Source: Micromonospora peucetia (GTDB lineage Bacteria > Actinomycetota > Actinomycetes > Mycobacteriales > Micromonosporaceae). From it: a stretch of DNA of 64,000 bases. The notes beneath the pieces are model-generated. The model worked only from the letters and a program-made list of their open reading frames with translations. It had not been told where the DNA came from and searched no databases. Numbering within the stretch: the stretch's first letter is position 1; each line of letters begins with the position of its first letter. Shown piece by piece: positions 24,015 to 30,674 of this stretch. The position numbers and the translations under genes were made by a program. Location of the stretch: positions 1,302,001 through 1,366,000 of the forward strand of contig NZ_FMIC01000002.1 of assembly GCF_900091625.1 (NCBI RefSeq), given 5' to 3'.

Positions 24015-24047
24015 AAAGGCCGCCTCCGGCGAGCGGAAACGGCCTTT
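24015..24047 (-). terminator. Rho-independent-type terminator, probably the old tRNA-Ala terminator
   Basis: AAAGGCCG (24015-24022) pairs with CGGCCTTT (24040-24047), and an extra A precedes the left arm. Read on the minus strand it follows the tRNA 3'-end copy at 24054-24080. It therefore looks like the original terminator of tRNA-Ala, cut off from its gene when an element inserted. Confidence 0.65.
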
Positions 24048-24053
24048 GAGCTG

Positions 24054-24080
24054 GGTGGAGTTGAGGGGATTCGAACCCCT
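24054..24080 (-). repeat. 27-bp copy of the tRNA-Ala 3' end: distal attachment site
   Basis: GGTGGAGTTGAGGGGATTCG... over 27 bases is identical to 26355-26381, the 3' end (T arm and acceptor strand) of the intact tRNA-Ala. The sequence beyond 24080 no longer matches the tRNA, so this is a truncated copy, as left by site-specific integration into a tRNA gene. Confidence 0.85.
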
Positions 24081-24573
24081 AATGCCGCTTGCCGCCGACA
24101 AGTTAGCCTGAACCGGACAGTTCTGGCCTCTGACCAGCGCGGCAGCCTACATCGACTCTCGACGTTTTACAGGGCTTCCGGCCTCAGTTGTGCCCGATCT
24201 GTGCCCGATGATCTTGCACCGGCATCAATGATGCCCCTTGCCGGTCGCCCTGACCGCTCTGAGGTCGGACCCGGCTTTCGTGTCGCGGACCCTGCCCCCG
24301 GCGGACACCGCCACATCGGCCCTTTTGACCTGACCGCGACCGGCTACGGGGCCGGCTCCTGGGCGACCGGCCCGACCACGGCGGCCACCACCCCCTTCCC
24401 AGGTGCCGGGTTTGATCTGAGCTGGACTGCGGTGGCGGCTCGCGTGGGGGTCGTCTGCTCGGGCACGGCGGACAACGCCCCCATGCTTGGGGCTTGTAGC
24501 TCCTCCCCTGCAGCTTCATCTCGGTACCGCACTTCGACGGCATAGGTCTACGGCTGGGTTGCCCGACGCGGCC
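24081..24573. other. Degenerate DNA inside the element remnant
   Basis: No convincing gene in about 490 bases. Bases around 24173-24215 (CTTCCGGCCTCAGTTGTGCC...) resemble the sequence just after the integrase stop at 26281-26325 (CTTCCGGGCTGAGTTGTGCC...). The integrase-proximal end of a related element may therefore also have existed here, suggesting repeated or tandem integration. Confidence 0.45.
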
Positions 24574-25068
24574 TCACAGACCGATCTGCACCGGCTTGGG
24601 CGGGACGCCGCCGGCAACCAATACCGTCAGCAGGTCGGCGAGGTCGCGGGGCCCGAACAGGTCGGGTCCCGGGTAGGCGATGATGTCGGGCAGGCGCCAC
24701 CATCGGAGTTCGCTGATATTTTCGGCGGCTAGTTGCTCGTCGGACATGGTGCCTCGCGGGTTAAAGGCGGCGGTGCGGACGAGAAAGTAGTCGTTGATCA
24801 CGCCGTCGTAGCCCGGTAGGTGTCCGGGTACGACAAACTCCTGGTGCCACACGTGTGGTGGTTCGGCATCTACGGCCAGCCCGACTTCCTCTTGCAGCTC
24901 GCGACGAAGGGCTACAAGCGCTGTCTCGCCGCTCTCGATGCCTCCGCCGGGCGTTGCCCAGACGACTCGTCCAGGCGGATCGGGAATGACGTGTCGACAG
25001 AGCAGGATGCGGTGGTCTTCCGTGAGGATGATCGCCCGGACAGAGTGGCGCAGCTTCGGTGATGGCAC
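24574..25068 (-). CDS. NUDIX hydrolase
   Basis: A 164-residue enzyme that cleaves nucleoside diphosphates linked to another moiety. The Nudix box GGGIESGETALVALRRELQEEVGL is intact, with the RE..EE metal ligands. The start is taken as GTG 25068 (VPSPKLRHSVRAIIL), which gives the standard first beta strand; the frame continues upstream to 25239, but that part overlaps a long palindrome. The C-terminus includes LRWWRLPDI and DLADLLTVLVAGG. It lies within the tRNA-bounded element remnant and is the only intact enzyme there, so it may be cargo. The substrate is unknown. Confidence 0.9.
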   Translation of the reverse strand: MPSPKLRHSVRAIILTEDHRILLCRHVIPDPPGRVVWATPGGGIESGETALVALRRELQEEVGLAVDAEPPHVWHQEFVVPGHLPGYDGVINDYFLVRTAAFNPRGTMSDEQLAAENISELRWWRLPDIIAYPGPDLFGPRDLADLLTVLVAGGVPPKPVQIGL

Positions 25069-25122
25069 GTCGGCATCCTCGGTGATGCGTGCGCAGAAGG
25101 CACGTGACTTTGTTCCGATCGA

Positions 25123-25198
25123 GCGCCATGCCGTGCGCGCCGGGGCGTGACCGGCCGCCAGGCCGCACGCGCGCCCCGGCGCTGGCACGGCATGGCGC
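25123..25198. repeat. Large near-perfect palindrome upstream of the NUDIX gene
   Basis: The outer arms 25123-25136 and 25185-25198 pair over 14 bp. After a 2-nt bulge, the inner arms 25137-25147 and 25172-25182 pair over 11 bp, and GGCC-GCCA-GGCC caps the loop. The total stem is about 25 bp, with outer arms reading GCGCCATGCCGTGC. This is far longer than needed for termination and could be a single-strand origin, a regulatory structure, or a REP-like element. Confidence 0.8.
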
Positions 25199-25296
25199 GC
25201 CAAGGCCCGCCCTTGACCAAGTAAAGAAAGTCTGAACACACTACCCTCCGTTCGCGAGAGGTTGACACTCCCCGAACAGTGTGAACAGATTGATGG

Positions 25297-25536
25297 ATGA
25301 CGTCCTCATATAGGTGCACCTTTTGCGGCACTAGCTTCTCGGGCAGTTCGAGCTGGAGCAGCGGCGGGCCCGAGTATTCCTGCTCGTCCTGCTCCAGCAA
25401 GGGCAAGAAAGCGTACGAGGAAAGAAAACGGGCCTACGAGTCTAGGTCCGGAGGGGGAAGCGGATGCGCCATCGTCGCGATCCTTCTGGTCGCCGCACCG
25501 ATCTTAACGGCCTCCGCCTGGATGATCATTACCTGA
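25297..25536 (+). CDS. Small zinc-ribbon protein with C-terminal membrane anchor
   Basis: A 79-residue protein starting MTSSYRCTFCGTSF. Two CxxC pairs (CTFC and CSSC, separated by ~20 mostly Ser/Gly residues) make a zinc-ribbon-like unit. A Lys/Glu-rich linker (KGKKAYEERKRAYE) follows, and one membrane helix (GCAIVAILLVAAPILTASAW) ends the chain. Its lower GC than the host average suits mobile-element cargo. No function is assigned. Confidence 0.65.
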   Translation: MTSSYRCTFCGTSFSGSSSWSSGGPEYSCSSCSSKGKKAYEERKRAYESRSGGGSGCAIVAILLVAAPILTASAWMIIT

Positions 25537-25579
25537 CACAATTCATCTCCCCAACACCCCTCGCAGGGGTTCTCAAAAG

Positions 25580-26292
25580 GAATCTTCATCGCTCTTCTTC
25601 GTGCGCGCTCCCATCGCCGTCATGAACGCCGCTGCGGCGGACAAGGTCATCTCCGATAACCCGTGCAAAGCGGTACGGCTGTCGGCAATTCTGCGGGACT
25701 TATCCCGTGCGCCGAAGTGGGGTTCCCACCGATGAGGACATGCTTGCCTTGGTGAAGGTCGTTCCTGACCGTTGCCAGGCGGCCATTTGGTGCGGTGCGG
25801 GCGAAGGGCTGCGCCTGGGTGAGGTTCTGGGCCTGGAGAACAGTGAACGGTGTATCGATCGCTCGCGTCAGGAGTTGCACGTAGTTCAGCAGCTACGGTT
25901 CCACAAAGGCCAGTACGGCGGGTTCTATCTTGCTCGACCGAAGTCCGGCTCGGTTGGTGATGTGGACTTGGATGATCACGTAGCGCTAGCGCTCGGGGAG
26001 CACGTCCGCAAGTACCCGCCCGCGTTGGTGGAGTTGCCCGACATCACCGGGGGGACCCCCGATCCGGGGAAGCGGGCGAAGCGCCGGACGGTCTCGCTGT
26101 TGTTCACCGACGACCAGGGCAAGCCGATTCAACCCGACCGACGTGCAGAACGCGCTACGGCATTCCAGCCTGCGGATCACGCTGGAGACGTATGTGCACT
26201 GGTGGCCGAAGAAGAACCGCCGTCGCAACATCGTCAGCACGGCGCTTCGTGAGGCTGCGGGCAACTGCCCTGGGCTGAGGCTTCCGGGCTGA
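25580..26292 (+). pseudogene. Tyrosine-type site-specific integrase, decayed
   Basis: Three in-order fragments of one phage-type integrase lie in three frames. Around 25598-25730: FVRAPIAVMNAAAADKVISDNPCKAVRLSAIL, the region before the catalytic domain. From about 25713 in a second frame: VPTDEDMLALVKVV, then GAGEGLRLGEVLGLE with the first catalytic Arg. From about 26155 in a third frame: LRHSSLRITLETYVHWW to the stop at 26290-26292, with the H-x-x-(R) box and the Tyr nucleophile. A stretch between the second and third parts is missing, and the N-terminal arm-binding domain is absent, so it cannot be active. It is adjacent to the tRNA-Ala attachment site. Confidence 0.85.
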
Positions 26293-26353
26293 GTTGTGCC
26301 GGATCTGTGACAAACGATCAATGACCAGCGTTTCCGCTGGTCATTGATCGTTA

Positions 26354-26430
26354 TGGTGGAGTTGAGGGGATTCGAACCCCTGACCCCCTCGATGCGAACG
26401 AGGTGCGCTACCAGACTGCGCCACAACCCC
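26354..26430 (-). tRNA. tRNA-Ala (anticodon CGC)
   Basis: Read on the minus strand from 26430: acceptor GGGGTTG pairs with CAACTCC (26358-26364) and includes the G3-U70 pair that marks alanine tRNAs. D arm GCGC/GCGC; anticodon stem CCTCG/CGAGG with loop TTCGCAT, giving anticodon CGC for codon GCG; T arm AGGGG-TTCGAAT-CCCCT. A CCA end is encoded (26354-26356). The truncated copy at 24054 continues as ACCC instead of ACCA, so the encoded CCA came with the inserted element. Confidence 0.93.
26355..26381 (-). repeat. 27-bp attachment site within tRNA-Ala
   Basis: Identical to 24054-24080. It covers the T arm and 3' acceptor strand of the intact tRNA; tRNA 3' ends of this kind are the usual targets of tyrosine integrases. 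The next base differs between the copies (G here, A at 24081), which defines the repeat end. Confidence 0.85.
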
Positions 26431-26532
26431 TCCGCCGGCGAACCGGCATCGGTCCCACCCGGCTTTCACCGGGCGGGCCGGCAACAAGGCTAACAGGTCG
26501 GCTGTCCCCGCCGCGAATCCGCCCCCCGCGCG

Positions 26533-26606
26533 GGGAGATCTTGGCCCGAAACGGCCCTCCACTTGGGGACAACCACCCCAAGGGCCGGAACTTACCAAGA
26601 TCTCCC
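26533..26606. repeat. Branched palindrome upstream of tRNA-Ala
   Basis: GGGAGATCTTGG (26533-26544) pairs exactly with CCAAGATCTCCC (26595-26606). Inside, CTTGGGG (26562-26568) pairs with CCCCAAG (26576-26582), and GGCCCT with AGGGCC can pair as an alternative. It sits between the divergent tRNA-Ala and methyltransferase genes and contains the BglII-like AGATCT core twice. Confidence 0.7.
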
Positions 26607-26709
26607 GCAAACCAACCAGTCAACGGACAGGGACCAGCCGGCGGCAGCCGGTCGAGCGCCTGCCGAGACGGAACCGGGACGCGGCAGGTGGGCAGGGCGG
26701 GCGAAATCG

Positions 26710-26757
26710 ATGGACAGGGCATCCACGTGCGAGATGGACAGGGTATCCACGTGCGAG
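26710..26757. repeat. 24-bp direct duplication before the methyltransferase start
   Basis: ATGGACAGGG(C/T)ATCCACGTGCGAG occurs twice in tandem (26710-26733, 26734-26757) with one difference. Each copy contains an in-frame ATG, so if translation began there the protein would start with a duplicated MDR(A/V)STCE octapeptide. Confidence 0.8.
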
Positions 26758-26769
26758 CAGCCTCGGGGC

Positions 26770-27513
26770 ATGCGACAGGAGAAGCTCTGGGACGCGGACA
26801 CGGCCCGCCGCTACGACACCCCCGGCACCGGCATGTTCGCGCCGGAGGTCCTGGAGCCGACCGTGGACCGCCTCACCGAGCTGGCGGCCGGCGGGGCGGC
26901 GCTCGAATTCGCCGTCGGCACCGGCCGGGTGGCCGTACCGCTCGCCGCGCGCGGGGTGCCGGTCACCGGCATCGAGTTGTCCCGCCCGATGGTCGAGCGG
27001 CTGCGTACGAAGGTGGACGAGGCGACGGTCCCGGTGGTGATCGGCGACATGGCGACCAGCACCGTCCCGGGCGAGTTCTCGCTGGTCTACCTGGTCTACA
27101 ACACGATCTCCAACCTGCTCACCCAGGCCAGGCAGGTGACGTGCTTCCGCAACGCCGCCCGCCACCTCGCCCCGGGCGGCCGGTTCGTGATCGAGTTGTG
27201 GGTGCCGGAGCTGCGCAAGCTTCCGCCGGGCCAGCAGGCGACGGTCTGGAGTTCCGAGCCGGGATACATCGGCCTGGACACCTACGACGTACTGCACCAG
27301 CAGGTCGTGTCGCACCACTTCCAGTTCGACGAGAGCACGCAGGCCCGATTGTTCCGGTCGCCGCACCGCTACATCTGGCCCGCCGAGCTGGACCTGATGG
27401 CCCAGCTGGCGGGGTTCGAGTTGGAGACCCGGCACGCGGACTGGGCCGGCGCCGAGTTCACCGCCGACTCGCGGTCCCACGTGTCCGTGTACCGACTGCC
27501 CACCACGAACTGA
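26770..27513 (+). CDS. Class I SAM-dependent methyltransferase
   Basis: A 247-residue Rossmann-fold methyltransferase. The SAM-binding motif is ALEFAVGTGRVAVPLAARG (E-x-x-x-G-T-G-R), motif II is VTGIELSRPMV, and acidic motif III (VPVVIGDMATS) and NAARHLAPGGRFVIELW (post-motif) follow. The C-terminal part, including FRSPHRYIWPAELDLMAQLAGFEL, matches small-molecule methyltransferases of unknown substrate. ATG 26770 (MRQEKLWDADTARRYD) is taken as start because homologous proteins begin with the LWD..TA..YD element. Two upstream ATGs in the 24-bp repeats are in frame. It is divergent from tRNA-Ala. Confidence 0.85.
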   Translation: MRQEKLWDADTARRYDTPGTGMFAPEVLEPTVDRLTELAAGGAALEFAVGTGRVAVPLAARGVPVTGIELSRPMVERLRTKVDEATVPVVIGDMATSTVPGEFSLVYLVYNTISNLLTQARQVTCFRNAARHLAPGGRFVIELWVPELRKLPPGQQATVWSSEPGYIGLDTYDVLHQQVVSHHFQFDESTQARLFRSPHRYIWPAELDLMAQLAGFELETRHADWAGAEFTADSRSHVSVYRLPTTN

Positions 27514-27526
27514 CGTACGGCAGGCG

Positions 27527-27641
27527 GCCCGGTCAGGCCAGGACCGACCGCCGGCCACGGACTGACGCACGGCGAGCTGCCCGGTCAGGCCAGGGTGGCC
27601 GTCGGCCACGAACGACTCGCGGCGAGCGGCCCGGTCAGGCC
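27527..27641. repeat. Three decayed ~51-bp tandem copies at the 3' end of glpR
   Basis: GCCCGGTCAGGCC recurs at 27527-27539, 27579-27591 and 27629-27641, within longer segments sharing CGGCCACG and GGCGAGC. The last copy contains the glpR stop codon, so the end of the gene seems to have been duplicated downstream and then diverged. Confidence 0.65.
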
Positions 27642-28420
27642 GGGTGGGAGCCGCGGCCGGACTGGTAGGGGCGACCGCGCAGGCCGCCGGAGCGGCGGTA
27701 GGAGACCGAGCCGCCGTTGGCAGCCGCCGGCAGGTCGGCCGGCCGGTCCAGGCCCATCGCGGCGCGGCGTACCACCTCGCGTTGGGCCGCCAGGCGGCGC
27801 TGCGCCTCCCGGCGGGCCGCCGCCCGGCGGGCCTGCTCCCGCCTGACCTCGGCCTGTCGGGCGGCCAGCCACGCCGCCTCCCGGGCCCGGGCCCGCCGCC
27901 GCCGGCGATCCGCCACCGCCAGCCTCCGCAGGTGCACGACGTACGCGACCAGCAGGGTGGCGGTGACCCCGAAGCTGATCCAGAAGCCGGGGCTGACCAC
28001 GATCACGCCGATCAGCTCGACGAAGTTGAGCAGCAGCAGGGCGGCGAGCACCCGGCGGCGCCGGTAGACGGCGGGTGGGTGGTGCCGGCGGGGCGGTGGC
28101 CGGCGGCGGCTCTTTTTCGCGGCCGGCGGCACGGCGCGCAGCCGGTTCGACCGGCGGGCGGCGGGCGGTGCGGAGACCGGCACGGAGAGACCGCCGGTGT
28201 TCGCATCTTCACTGAGCGTGATAACGAGGGAGCGGGGCGGGTGCGTCGGGCGTCGCCCCGGCACAGTGCGGCGCCGCCGGCGGCGCTGGAGCACCCGCGC
28301 CGTCGACTGCGCCCGCTCCGCCACCAGCCGCTCGGTGGCGTCGTACCGGCGAACCAGCGCCGGAGCGAGGGCGAGCAGGCCGGCAGCGGCGAGGACGGCG
28401 AGGAGCACCGAGGTCGGCAC
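27635..28420 (-). CDS. glpR: GlpR/SepX-type divisome membrane protein
   Basis: A 261-residue membrane protein matching the receptor GlpR of Corynebacterium (SepX in Streptomyces), which recruits the gephyrin-like protein Glp to the division machinery. Seen: an N-terminal helix (TSVLLAVLAAAGLLALAPALVRRYDATERL), a basic cytoplasmic segment, then two close helices (VLAALLLLNFVELIGVIVV and FWISFGVTATLLVAYVVHL) and a long coiled, Arg/Ala-rich C-terminal tail (REAAWLAARQAEVRREQARR). The gene order galU-glp-GNAT-glpR is the diagnostic context. GTG 28420 is preferred over 28426 because of spacing to GGGAGG. Orthology rests on layout and neighbourhood more than on a sequence motif. Confidence 0.8.
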   Translation of the reverse strand: MPTSVLLAVLAAAGLLALAPALVRRYDATERLVAERAQSTARVLQRRRRRRTVPGRRPTHPPRSLVITLSEDANTGGLSVPVSAPPAARRSNRLRAVPPAAKKSRRRPPPRRHHPPAVYRRRRVLAALLLLNFVELIGVIVVSPGFWISFGVTATLLVAYVVHLRRLAVADRRRRRARAREAAWLAARQAEVRREQARRAAARREAQRRLAAQREVVRRAAMGLDRPADLPAAANGGSVSYRRSGGLRGRPYQSGRGSHPA

Positions 28421-28604
28421 CCTCACCCCTCCCGTCACCGAATTCGGAGCAACCGCCGTCCGACCGCAGGATCTTCCACCGATCGTGGTCGGGTGCGCGG
28501 ATCGTACGGGTGAAACAGCGCTTGCCACAGCTTGCAGTTACTTGAGGTTACGGGCCGTGGACGCGGATGCTGACACGCCGCGCCGATCCCGTGCGTGGGA
28601 CGGC

Positions 28605-29255
28605 TCACCCCGTGGTGGCGCGGATCCGGTGCCAGCGGGCCAACAGCCCACCCTCAGCGACGACCTCGTCACTGGTCATCGCGTATCCGATGTGGTCCCG
28701 CCACGCACCGTCGATGTGCATGTAGCGCACGTGGTACGACTCCTCGCGGAAGCCCAACTTCTCCACCACCCGGCGCGACGGCCGGTTCTCCGGGCGGATG
28801 TTCACCTCGACCCGGTGCAGCCCGGCCACTTCGAAGGCATGGTCGACGGCGAGCGCCAGCGCGGTGGGGATCACGCCGCGACCGGCAACCCGGGAGTCCA
28901 CCCAGTAGCCCACGTACCCGGAACAGAACGCCCGCCGCACGATGCTGCCCACGTTGAGGTGGCCGACCAGCCGCTCCCGGTCACCCTCACGCAGGCAGAC
29001 GGCGAACGGCAGCCCCTCGCCGGTGCGCGCCGAGCGGCGCTGGTCGCGGTGCACCCAGCGGAAGGCGGCCGGCGAGTTCAGCTCGTACCAGCTTCCCGGC
29101 AGGGACGACTCCCACGGCGTGAGCCACTGCCGGTTGGCGCGGCGCACCTCCGACCAGGCGGCGGCGTCCGAACGCCGGTAGGGCCGCAGCAGCACCGGCC
29201 CGTCGGCCAGCACCGCCGGCCACCCCGGTATCCGCCCCGGGCCCCACAGGCTCAC
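28605..29255 (-). CDS. rimJ: GNAT acetyltransferase, RimJ-like
   Basis: A 216-residue GNAT-fold enzyme that transfers an acetyl group from CoA, by family probably to a protein N-terminus or amino group. Features: LLRPYRRSDAAAWSEVR (beta1-alpha1), LVGHLNVGSIVRRAFCSGYVGYWVDSRVAGRGVIPTAL with the acetyl-CoA loop R-x-x-G-R/G (VAGRGV), and VEVNIRPENRPSRRVVEKLGFREE, the classic RimJ/RimL C-terminal motif. GTG 29255 is supported by GGGAGG eight bases upstream. It lies between glp and glpR as in other actinobacteria (Rv0995 position). The substrate is not established, and E. coli RimJ function should not be assumed. Confidence 0.87.
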   Translation of the reverse strand: MSLWGPGRIPGWPAVLADGPVLLRPYRRSDAAAWSEVRRANRQWLTPWESSLPGSWYELNSPAAFRWVHRDQRRSARTGEGLPFAVCLREGDRERLVGHLNVGSIVRRAFCSGYVGYWVDSRVAGRGVIPTALALAVDHAFEVAGLHRVEVNIRPENRPSRRVVEKLGFREESYHVRYMHIDGAWRDHIGYAMTSDEVVAEGGLLARWHRIRATTG

Positions 29256-29360
29256 CGGGCAGACCTCCCGCTCGCAACCGACGAAGCCGATGCCCGGGCA
29301 GCGCTCATCAGGCCAATCTTCCGCTCGCGACCGCGGGGCTCGCAAGCTCACTGCTCGCGC

Positions 29361-30674
29361 TCACCGGCGCCGGTCCAGCAGGAGGACGTCCACGGTGGAT
29401 CCGGCCGCCGCGCTGGTCACCCGCTCGCCGAGCACCATCAGCCCGTTCGCCTCGGCCAGCCCCGAGAGGGTGTACGGCCCACCGTTGAGCGGCTGCACCG
29501 TGTAGCCGCCGCCGCGCCGCTCGGCGACGTGCGCGGGGCGGAACTCGCGCAGCCCGACCGGGGACGAGATCGTCTCCAGTAGGTGTGCGCGGACGCTGGG
29601 CCGGAACACCGGTTCCGCCCCGGCCAGCAGGTTGATCGCCGGACGGGCCAGCACCTCGAAGCCGATCAGGGCCGAGCCCGTGTCGCCGGGCAGGCAGACC
29701 ACCGGCACCTCCTCGGCGCCGACCGTGCCGAAGCCGAGCGAGGTGCCGGGATAGAGCGCGACCTCGGTGAAGGTGACCGGGCCGGCCCGGCTGCCCTCCC
29801 GCCGGGAGAGGATCCGCCGCACCATGTCGCCGGGGCCGGTGCCGGTGCCCCCGGTGGTGATGATCAGGTCGGCGCGCAGCGTCTGGTCCTCCAGCAGCCC
29901 GCGCAGCCCCTCCGGGTCGTCGTCGCAGATTCCCACCCGGTACGCCAGGGCGCCCACCTCGGCCGCTGCGGCGGTCAGCGCGTGCGAGTTGGCGTCGACC
30001 GTCTGGCCGGGCTGGCTGCCCCGGCCCACGTCGACCAGTTCGTCGCCGGTGGCCACGATGACCACCCGGGGGCTGGGCCGGACCACGACGTGCCCGATGC
30101 CGGTGGCGGCGAAGACCGCCACCAGCGCCGGCGAGACGTAGGTGCCGGCCCGGGCCAGCAGGGTGCCGGCCGGCAGTTCCTCGCCGGCCCGGCGTACCCC
30201 GTACCCCCGTTTGGGGACGCGGAAGATCTCCACCGCGGCCATGCCCTGGTCGGTCCACTCGACCGGGACGACCACGTCCGCGGTGAGCGGCAGCGGCGCC
30301 CCGGCGGCGACGGAGAAGCACGCCCCCGGGGTGAGCCGGACCGGTCGCCAGCTCGCCGCGCCGAGATCGCCGACGACGTTGAGCCGGACGTTGCGCCCGC
30401 CCGGCCCGCCGGACTGGGTCGGGACGTAGCCCATGCTCCGACCGCCGCCGGAGATGTCCTCCCAGCGGGCGGCGTATCCGTCCACGGCCGACTGGTCGAA
30501 GGCCGGGAAGGAGTGCGGCGCGACGACGTCCTCGGCGAGGACGTTGCCGTGCGCCTGGGTGAGGTCGAGGTCGAGCGGAGGCAGCGCGCGTAACCTGCGC
30601 AGCACGCTGCCCAGGTAGTCGGCGAGCGGCGTCAACTCGTTCGCGGCCGCCTCGGCGTCGGCCGACGCTGTCAT
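29361..30674 (-). CDS. glp: Gephyrin-like molybdotransferase (MoeA family)
   Basis: A 437-residue MoeA-family protein. The enzymatic family inserts molybdate into adenylylated molybdopterin; the actinobacterial Glp in this position has been shown in Corynebacterium to bind FtsZ and the membrane receptor GlpR. Motifs: PAFDQSAVDGYAARW near residue 70, GATP-binding region VIVATGDELVDVGR, TTGGTGTGPGDMVR and LPGDTGSALIGFE. ATG 30674 overlaps the galU stop (ATGA), showing translational coupling. Its place between galU and the GNAT gene with glpR two genes on supports the Glp assignment; whether it also keeps MoeA activity cannot be told. Confidence 0.92.
   Translation of the reverse strand: MTASADAEAAANELTPLADYLGSVLRRLRALPPLDLDLTQAHGNVLAEDVVAPHSFPAFDQSAVDGYAARWEDISGGGRSMGYVPTQSGGPGGRNVRLNVVGDLGAASWRPVRLTPGACFSVAAGAPLPLTADVVVPVEWTDQGMAAVEIFRVPKRGYGVRRAGEELPAGTLLARAGTYVSPALVAVFAATGIGHVVVRPSPRVVIVATGDELVDVGRGSQPGQTVDANSHALTAAAAEVGALAYRVGICDDDPEGLRGLLEDQTLRADLIITTGGTGTGPGDMVRRILSRREGSRAGPVTFTEVALYPGTSLGFGTVGAEEVPVVCLPGDTGSALIGFEVLARPAINLLAGAEPVFRPSVRAHLLETISSPVGLREFRPAHVAERRGGGYTVQPLNGGPYTLSGLAEANGLMVLGERVTSAAAGSTVDVLLLDRRR

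Larger units (their letters stand above)
24081..26354. mobile_element. Remnant of an integrative element in tRNA-Ala(CGC)
   Basis: About 2.3 kb lies between two identical 27-bp copies of the tRNA-Ala 3' end. The end next to the intact tRNA holds the C-terminal pieces of a tyrosine integrase, as expected since int is normally adjacent to one att site. GC is lower than in the flanks. Content: degenerate DNA (24081-24573), a NUDIX gene, a long palindrome, a small membrane protein gene and the broken integrase. No replication or transfer genes survive. It was probably a phage or an actinobacterial integrative conjugative element that has mostly decayed. Confidence 0.75.

Noticed and set aside
24054..24130. 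A second tRNA gene at the distal att copy
   Set aside because: Only the 3' 27 bases match a tRNA; there is no anticodon arm, D arm or matching 5' acceptor strand, so it is a truncated remnant.
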